From Stromatinia cepivora (Eukaryota > Ascomycota > Leotiomycetes > Helotiales > Sclerotiniaceae): a stretch of DNA of 64,000 nt. The stretch's first letter is position 1; the number at the start of each line of letters is the position of its first letter. A model generated the notes under the pieces. It did not search any database. It saw nothing but the letters and a program-made list of their open reading frames with translations, and was not told the DNA's origin. Position numbers and translations under genes: made by a program. The DNA lies in the NCBI GenBank assembly GCA_014898415.1, contig RCTD01000038.1, forward strand, positions 62,001 to 126,000, given 5' to 3'. Below are positions 56,501 to 64,000 of the stretch, one piece after another.

Positions 56501-59500
56501 TCTCTGAAGAGATATAAAAAGACCTTTCCTCACACCATCTCCAACTCCATGGAATTCAAATAGAGCATCTAGTAGAATCCAATATGGCTGTGATATTTCT
56601 ATTGCTTTGGTAGTTAGTGGGATGGATATTTAAGAAGTGAATTGTGAGATGAAGAGACGAGAAGAGATGTTATTATTGTTATTGCCGACGTTTCCTTTCT
56701 TTTCTGGATGATTATCAGAACTTTTTTTTCGTTGCCCCTCATTGATTTCTCCGCTATTCTTTTGTCGAGTTTTGAGGAATTGATATGCTATGCACTTGGG
56801 TTTATATCTTACGGGATTATTCCTACCTGCTTCTCAAGGCATGGGGTACTAATTCCATATACTTTACTCCTAACGCAAATCCAGATACCATCTCCAGCTC
56901 TTTAGAGACAAAAGAAGAAGAAGAAAGAAGTTTCTTTTACACCAGCAAGGCAAAAAACCCTCAAGTGCAGATAGTTCCTGCTTGAGCAATAATAGATACC
57001 TGCATCGCGGCTTCTTCATATTTTTATTCGTTGAGAACTTGAGATTAGATGTATGGATATAAATATCTCTATTTTTGGTATTTTTGAACTTTATGATACC
57101 TTTGAAAAAGGCCACAGGGAGTACTTTGTAGGTTGGGATGGTAGTTATAGTTAGATTGTTTCGGGAGGATTGTGATGGACCTCTTGATGCAGGGAGTGGT
57201 AGTGGTAGTGGGAATGTGGAATAGGGAAGTACTAGCAGTGAAGCTTGTTTTGTTACTGTCCAAGTGTGACTGGGGTGAATCGTCATCTTTGTGATTGCCA
57301 TTACCTTGCCTTTGCCATCCACCATCACACTCATTTCAATCCATCACTATCTCTGTATCGTCAAGTAATTCTAGTACCGAAAGTACCATACGTCTAGACT
57401 CAGAATTTTATAATTCATTGAAATCAGAGTGGGAACCATGTGTTTCGCTGCTCGTTCCTAGGACACTCAGCAACCTAGTTTGTCGTTTTTGAATGGAGAT
57501 TACACATGAGGGAAGAGGAGTGGGATTTTATAGGCAGATTATGGTGGGATGGATACCATCTGATGAGATAGAATAGGGTGGGGGGATGATGTGTCCTATT
57601 GGTATGGTATGTTTATGGCGTGGTATGGTAGATCTGATGACTGTGGCTGGTAAGATGAATTCAATCAGTTCACCGAGTGTCCCTCTTCTCCTTGTTAGAT
57701 CCTGGGTGCATGGCTTATTTGAGAGTTTTAGTCTTTATGTCTGAGATATCATAGTGAAATAAGATAAAATCGAGCTAATTATTGTTAAGAAAGTACTTTC
57801 CGCTTTCTCGGCTTCGTTTTCCTATGTTTTATTTTCATATAGGTACCTAAATATCATTGTTTTGATTACCATTTGCCATTTTAGTTTTTGTCATCTCGAA
57901 ACGCTCGCCATCATTGTTATTTCTTTCGTCCGTGTTATCACCTACTCGTCTTGAAGAGCTGGAAATTTGCAACCATCCGCATGGACTCTAGTGATGGATT
58001 CTGGAAGTTCTGCATGATCTGAAGTAGCCTCATAAAAGTGGCCTGTTGTAATGTAGCCATATTTGCTGTGTTGGTATATGGATAAAGGAAATAGAGAAAA
58101 AGGAAGGGATTTATTTTATAGCGCCATTTCAATGATTGAGAATCGGGAAGTAGGAAAAGAAGAAAAGACATTTGATGAGTCACCTGAACCTATCCATCAA
58201 GAGATCCAACGATACTCGTAAATCAAGCAGGTGGTTTCTGTTTCGACATCACACCTCATCACTGCCAAAGTATATAAATAGCAATACTTCCATCAATTTT
58301 CAATTCCATAACACCCTGTGAAGAATGCGCTGTTTTTGCTATCGCTTTGTCGAATGAGGATAGGATGCGATTAGAGTGATAGTTTATTCTCGTTGAGGGA
58401 GAATGAATTGAATTCTGTACAATTCTGAAGGCTAGGAGTGAATTGAGGAGTTGTTGTCATTTCTTGAAATGAGAGTTATGGGCTGTTTTATTGTCGTTTG
58501 TGCTTTAATGTCTCGAAAATTCAGTTGCTGTCACCAATTCACCCACCATCTTCTTTGCTCTGTCTCGCGAAATAGTTTGAATGTGAAGTAGGAAGACGGT
58601 ATTTCTAAGGGACGCGGCAAGTTCGAATGCTGTGATTCTTTTCAATCATAGGTGAAGGTAGTTCATCTGAAGAGCCGAAGGATAAGCGAAGAGGATGATA
58701 GAGTAGTAGTAATGGGATACAAAACGACATTCTCTGAGCGGTGGATTATTCTCGAGCTGCAAACCTCTGCTTTAACTCTAGTGACTGGGTTGTGTTTTTC
58801 AGGCAAGTTCTTTTTCTTACCTCGGGCTCATTTCTATCGCCCCTAGAAGGTATATGAACAGCGGCTCTTCTACTCGTCTAAATTTAAAACATTTAAGAAG
58901 CTGTTCGAAATTTGACCATGCTGTGTTGACTTTTGTATTGACTCTTGTGCACAGGAATGTAAGAGTCTTAGTTAAGAGCAAAGAGGTCTTCAAAGTGACG
59001 GACAAGTAGAGATTGGGTGGAAGATACTGGAAGTTGGTAAACGCGGGAAATATTGTCGCTGCTGTTATCAAAAAAGACTTTGTTTGTATTGGGAAGTTGG
59101 TGAGGGACAGGAATGAGATGAAACAGCTATAGTATAAACAAAATATACACTTTAAGTAGAGCAAGATCCAAATAGTGCTCCAACTCAATCATTCAGCTTC
59201 AAAGCAACTTCCCAAGGTAGAAAATTCAAGATGCGGAAAAGTTAGTCGGATTGAGGCTAAGAGCTCGCCGTGGATTAGTGACTGAAACAAGACTATAGCT
59301 TTTTATCATCCACTCTTACCAAACGGGAACAAAAAGCTAGGTATATTAAGATATGTGGGACATAGTCTATAAAAGACTTGTAATCTTGCATTAGTTCTAC
59401 TTTTCGGTATACGACGACGCAAGTCGATCATCGTTTCTACAGGACCTATGATTGTTGGGAAATCAAGGCTATATTTATGGCTATCATGGCTGTGGTTTAG

Positions 59501-62048
59501 ATTATGCGGTTCTTGTGATATTGATGATTGCACTGAGCTGAATTGTACCGAGTTGGCAACGTTGCCATTATACTTCATGTTGCCCCGTTATTGTGGTCTT
59601 GCTGGCATTTTATATCTCATCAGTATTTCTTCTTGTGGTGACCAGCGCTACAATTACTTCAAATACTCTGGACTTATCGTTCAATTGCGAGCTGCCTTTT
59701 CTCTGGACATCCTAGTTGTACCGTGATCCTTGAAATATGGTTTATGGTTCCAAAGAATTCAACGGGTAAAGCCTCCATGCATATGCCAAAATTGCCTTGA
59801 ATGCTCTCTCCAAAAACTATCCACAATATCCATTCGTCATGCTATATAAATCCCTGAAAGAATAAAAGTCTTCCCTGAACGTCAACCCTCACTGGCCAAG
59901 CGGTCTGTGTTATGCGGAAATCTCACATGAGATAATATTTCCATTTTTGTTGTCGCTAATAACCTAGTCTTTGATTGACACTGCAGTATTCTACTATGTT
60001 CGTTCTTGGTTAAAAACACGAAATTGTCTGCTGTTGTGAATGATGTAGATCTTCATTATGTAGAATGCACGTCACACCAGGCCCTTAAGATTATCATCCG
60101 GCGATTGGGATAATGTTTGACAGAATCAACCAAATTAGTCAAGAGGCTTATTTATATTCCCTATGAGGAGGAGCTGAAATGACATCCAATCTCACCCGCT
60201 TCTGATAGAGCTGTATCAATGAAGAAGTATCTTCGAAATTCGTGTCCGAATGTCCACATAGCTATAGAGACATTGCCGATTACCAACACAGGTCGGATTA
60301 AATGAGTATATAAGAATGGCCAAACGGTAATCTATTGTAACCAAATAAATGCCAAAATATGGGACATATCAGCATAAGGATAATTGAGTTAAGAGTATCT
60401 TTAGAAGACACTTCATGAAAATTATCCCCAGTCTTGAATCCCCAGGGTAGTAGATGTGTCCAATGACATTCGCAACTTTGGTTCTGATAGTTGTTGATAT
60501 TGCTGGCGCTGGATTTCTGGACGATTATTACCTCCGTCTTCTAAACCATTGTCATTGTGGTTATTCAGCAAAGCTCTCTCTCCCCCAGAGCTTGTCAGCA
60601 CCGGAGCTTCCAATTTTTTCTGACCACTCCAGGAAATTTCTCAAAGGGTACTCTATTCCTACAAGCCATACCGGAAATAACTGATACAAGTAGAATAAGA
60701 GATGAGGAATAAATTGCAGTTTGCTATGGCTCTTATATACCCGCATCTTTTTTCGTTCACACCCTGTTTGTATGCACCCTAATCACTCTATTGATTTGTG
60801 TTCTCCTAGATACCCAAATTTCCCGCTTACCGACCTGATTTATGAGTTTGACAAACACAGTTCCCAATATAAAAGCTCTGTGGCTTTCTCTTTTCTTCCC
60901 CTCTCTCAGCTACTGCGAAATGGGAACGCCGTACGATGATGCGAGGGAACAGATGCTAGCCGCCGTGCTCAACTTGTAGAAGCCTGTGAATTCTTTTACA
61001 TGTCAACTCCAAATAATTGTACCGCAGCATTTGACATCGTTAATTAATGTACGTAGAAACCAATGCTATCAATATAGTTCTGACTTGTGTTGTTATTAAA
61101 AGATTGAGTTTCCGTCGTCTCGTCGCCATCGCCGGACGAAATTTCAGAGCATACAAGAAGTCGTGAAATTCTTCAAAACATGTCTCCGTGATCTTATCTT
61201 GACCTAGAATTTGCATTGTATATTTTGCTCCAAGGTTCCTAATGCAGGGTGCATATGCACTTTCAACAAATTAAAGATTCGATTAGTATCGATCATAGAC
61301 AGTTTTTATAGGAATGAGGTGCCATGCAAAATATTCTCCTGTCATTGGCGATTGCGTCAAAGCTACATAGATTTTGTATGAGAGTCCTCTCAATATCTAA
61401 ATATTCACTATTCTTCAAGAGAACTTCCATAATAATCTCAATGAAGGAGGTTATAAAAGCCTATACTGTCCTAACTTCCTGGCGTTTGAACACACACTCA
61501 CCTACAATCTGCACGAAATGGCGTCGACGATGAGATCCTTCAACATTATCTTACCAAAACACACCGGTCGTGTGATCATAAGAGACCAGAAATAGCTTAT
61601 AATCTCAATATTCTATTCTTCAACTTGTGCTATCATTTCGTTGTCATCGCCAGCTCTGCCCTCACAAGTGATGCCAACTCTTTTGACAGCAAAAATCGGT
61701 TTCTTGGGGCATCTTTCCCAGGACCACTGAATCTGTCGCAGAGACTCTTGGCCTAAAGATGACAGTACGCAGGAAAGAAAATCAGCCCCTTGGGAGTATC
61801 AGAAATTACTGTATTTTAGTTTGGTGAGTTCATGTTTTTGGTCTTTATCCTTTTAGAGCTTCATTGTGACGATCCAAGCTTGGAATTATGACCTCGTACT
61901 TGACATAATCAAGATTTCGGTGAGTGAAATCGATTTTTAATTATAACTTAATTTAGATTTGTCTATTACCCTATATATACAAAAGAAGCAAAGCTGCCAG
62001 ATCTCGCAAGACTTGACCGTGTGATATATCTCCGTCTTCCTATAACCC
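53535..62048. other. Gene desert of about 8.5 kb
   Basis: No gene I can support on either strand. G-rich, T-rich and trinucleotide tracts occur (e.g. CAT repeats near 55342-55362, TTG repeats near 56036-56053). Open frames are below 160 codons, and most are low-complexity readings of these tracts (54399-54747, 55077-55430, 56870-57334, 58817-59188). A minus-strand frame at 60422-60613 (Gln/Asn-rich) is the least implausible but has no partner exon. Confidence 0.55.
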
Positions 62049-63962
62049 TCATCCACTTTTCTCAAGCTTCCTCAGCAAAATTCTCGTTCCATGTCTTGGG
62101 ATAACCATTGTTGTGTATCCCATGGTGAGTTTTTTATTATCATCCGCCAATTTAAATTCATAGTTTGTCAATAAATGCGCTAGGATTTGCTTCAATGATG
62201 CGCTGACGTACCAGCGGCCGGGACTGGGTGATAAGTTAGTTTTTCCATCATATTTAGTGCAATTCCCAATTCTTCTCAACATTTTCCTGCCTGAAAGAAA
62301 ATCGTGTACATAAATCCGGAATAAAAGAAATGTACTCACCAAGCCTTCTTACTAGCTCCCCAAAACGGAAACCCAGTACTAACATCCGTATACTTCATCC
62401 TCGGTTCCTCTCTCCCCCTATCCTCCGGAAGCACAAATCTAAACCCATCAAAAGTCTCAGGATCATTATAATATCTCGGAGATTTCATCAACGCATCTTG
62501 AGGCACCGCAATAATATTCCCCTTCGGAATAGTTTGGCCCGATGAAAACGTGAATGGTTTCATGACTTTGCGTTGAATGGAAAGAGCATCGAGTGGATTC
62601 ATACGAGCTGATTCGCGAAGAAAACTTTCCATTAGGGGCATGTTTTTGTATTGTTTTTCTTCGGGGAAAGAAAACATGGTGCGGATTTCTTCTGTGAGGG
62701 GTTCGATGTATTCCGGGTGGAGACAGAGGTTGTAGATTGTGAAGGTTAGGACCAGAGGGAGTTGATGGGCGGAGGCGAAGGTTAGGGCTATCATTTGTTG
62801 GACCATGCGTTCTACGGTGCGTTGTCTGGGGGTTGTGGATGATTCCTATAGGGAGTTAATGATTTTCAATAAAATGATGTGAGAATTCAGATCCTTACGA
62901 TAACCCAAGTTATGCAGTCAGACTGTAGCAAGATTAGCAATTGCTTTCTGGATGCCTTTCACTATGACTTACAGGCAACGTTTTCTTCTCCTCAATGTCT
63001 CTTAAACGTTGAATAACCAAAGGTCTGATATGCGTCGCTAACTTCTCCATCGCACCACTCCAAGCCATGATTGCCGGGCAGGCGTACCTACTCGAATTAG
63101 AACTAAAGAATTCTCGATGTGGAAGAATCAGGATACTCACGGGATAATAAATGCAGGCATGTAACGACAGAACTCCATTGACAAAATGACATCGTTGGAG
63201 TATCGTAACACGGCATCCACATAATCTTGGTTGTTCGCTAAGAATTTGTTAGTGGAACCAAAGACTCAAGTAAAAAGTCAGCGTTTGGGTGTACCAAGTT
63301 CATCTCCAACAAGCACTTGACAATTGATTCTCAAGCCTACCGCTTCCGATAGACCTAAGACAGAAACTGAAGTCCAATCTACGCCCAAGTCAGTAATGTT
63401 ATCTCGTCATGAGCAAGTCTGGCATTGGAATTCCTCACCATTAATCGCTTTTCCTTTTGACAAAACCTGAGTGAAAGCCTCCTCAATCTTCTGCTGAATC
63501 TTGGGTCTCAATGCCGGCTGATTTGTTCTCAACAGAAACTTGAGAACTCGTCCTGGGACGTTATCATGGGGATCAATAGTTCCTTGCTCGAATCCATAGA
63601 ATGTGTATTTTGCTTTTACTCTCTGCATCCAGATCGTTAATTAAAGCTCATTGTATTACAGGCTGATGCTCAAAAGAAATAGATAAACTTACATCTTCCA
63701 TAGCATCATGCAAAGATAAATGATCTTGAGAACTCTCGTTCACTTCCGCAATGTGCTCCTCTGACGAGACAAAGACTTGGTATTCATCGAGAGCAGGAAT
63801 AGCAAATGGTTCTCCCTTCGCCTAAATCTCAATTAGCTTTGCTTTGAAACAGAACTTGTCATCGAGGTTTTCGTGTAAAGTACCTGATTATAAGCTTTCT
63901 GGATAATGTCTGGAGCATTCAGCACATATTTGATGCTGCTGAGCCACTTTCCCCAGCGCAAC
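62049..63962 (-). CDS. Cytochrome P450 monooxygenase, 5' end outside the window
   Basis: Nine exons are visible: 63962-63884, 63821-63693, 63622-63439, 63378-63295, 63237-63141, 63087-62973, 62922-62899, 62845-62340, 62223-62049. Phases agree throughout and give about 464 residues, so only the N-terminal membrane anchor is missing. Motifs in order: LRWGKWLSSIKYVLNAPDII (N-terminal part), the I-helix ALTFASAHQLPLV, the K-helix ExxR in LRESARMNP, FDGFRF (PERF region), and the haem loop FPFWGASKKACPGRW, whose Cys is rebuilt across the last intron (TG|T). The seventh exon is only 24 nt (SDCITWVI). The I-helix with FASxHQ is typical of fungal secondary-metabolism P450s. The substrate cannot be named, and no cluster partner is in the window. 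Confidence 0.92.
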
Positions 63963-64000
63963 CTAGGCCCCGAAATGAGTATATTACGCTGTCAAAGTCA

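Noticed and set aside
60422..60746. Minus-strand Gln/Asn-rich frames as a small gene
   Set aside because: Two overlapping frames, no clear introns, no domain; kept as spacer.

Overview
The window is nuclear DNA of a filamentous ascomycete. Genes carry short introns (about 50-245 nt) with GTAAGT/GTGAGT-type donors. The base composition is AT-leaning, intergenic spaces are long and rich in simple repeats, and the gene set is fungal: ALO1-type lactone oxidase, SHB17-type phosphatase, Sgf11, signal peptide peptidase, CBM18/CBM1 secreted protein and a P450. Gene style and AT content suggest Leotiomycetes (Sclerotiniaceae-like); that placement is inference.

Layout. 1-354: last exon of ribosomal protein eL24. 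2750-4200 (-): divergent RAD51-like repair protein. 8531-10329 (-): a disordered protein followed by a UPF0303/DUF336 domain whose start is unresolved. 11802-13418 (+): D-arabinono-1,4-lactone oxidase. 14247-15428 (-): SHB17-type phosphatase. 16327-16853 (+): small membrane coiled-coil protein. 19414-20661 (+): secreted chitin-binding protein with a CBM1 stranded in another frame. 22148-22613 (-): dehydroshikimate-dehydratase-like pseudogene. 24830-26499 (+): RBR ubiquitin ligase. 27942-29603 (+): single-pass surface protein. 30433-31979 (+): membrane-protein pseudogene split by an LTR-like insertion. 34941-35351 (+): type II dehydroquinase with a premature stop. 42596-44508 (+): NT-C2 protein. 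45321-46021 (-): cyclophilin, divergent from a signal peptide peptidase (46499-48463, +). 49812-50990 (-): NAA50-like acetyltransferase. 51897-53534 (+): Sgf11-like SAGA subunit. 62049-63962 (-): cytochrome P450 cut by the window edge.

About half of the window is non-coding. The stretches 4.2-8.5 kb, 31.9-42.5 kb and 53.5-62.0 kb hold no gene I can support. They carry tandem repeats of 4-12 bp units, a TA-flanked MITE and decayed genes.

Housekeeping genes look intact. The accessory stretch 19.4-35.4 kb shows decay: a frameshift, an internal deletion, an insertion and a nonsense codon. Two of the damaged genes match consecutive steps of quinate/dehydroquinate catabolism. The most unusual signal is a small GC-rich hairpin repeat present three times between 9.1 and 15.2 kb. 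Its two modules are in the opposite order in one copy, as if copies were cut from a circular or tandem unit; two copies lie in introns.
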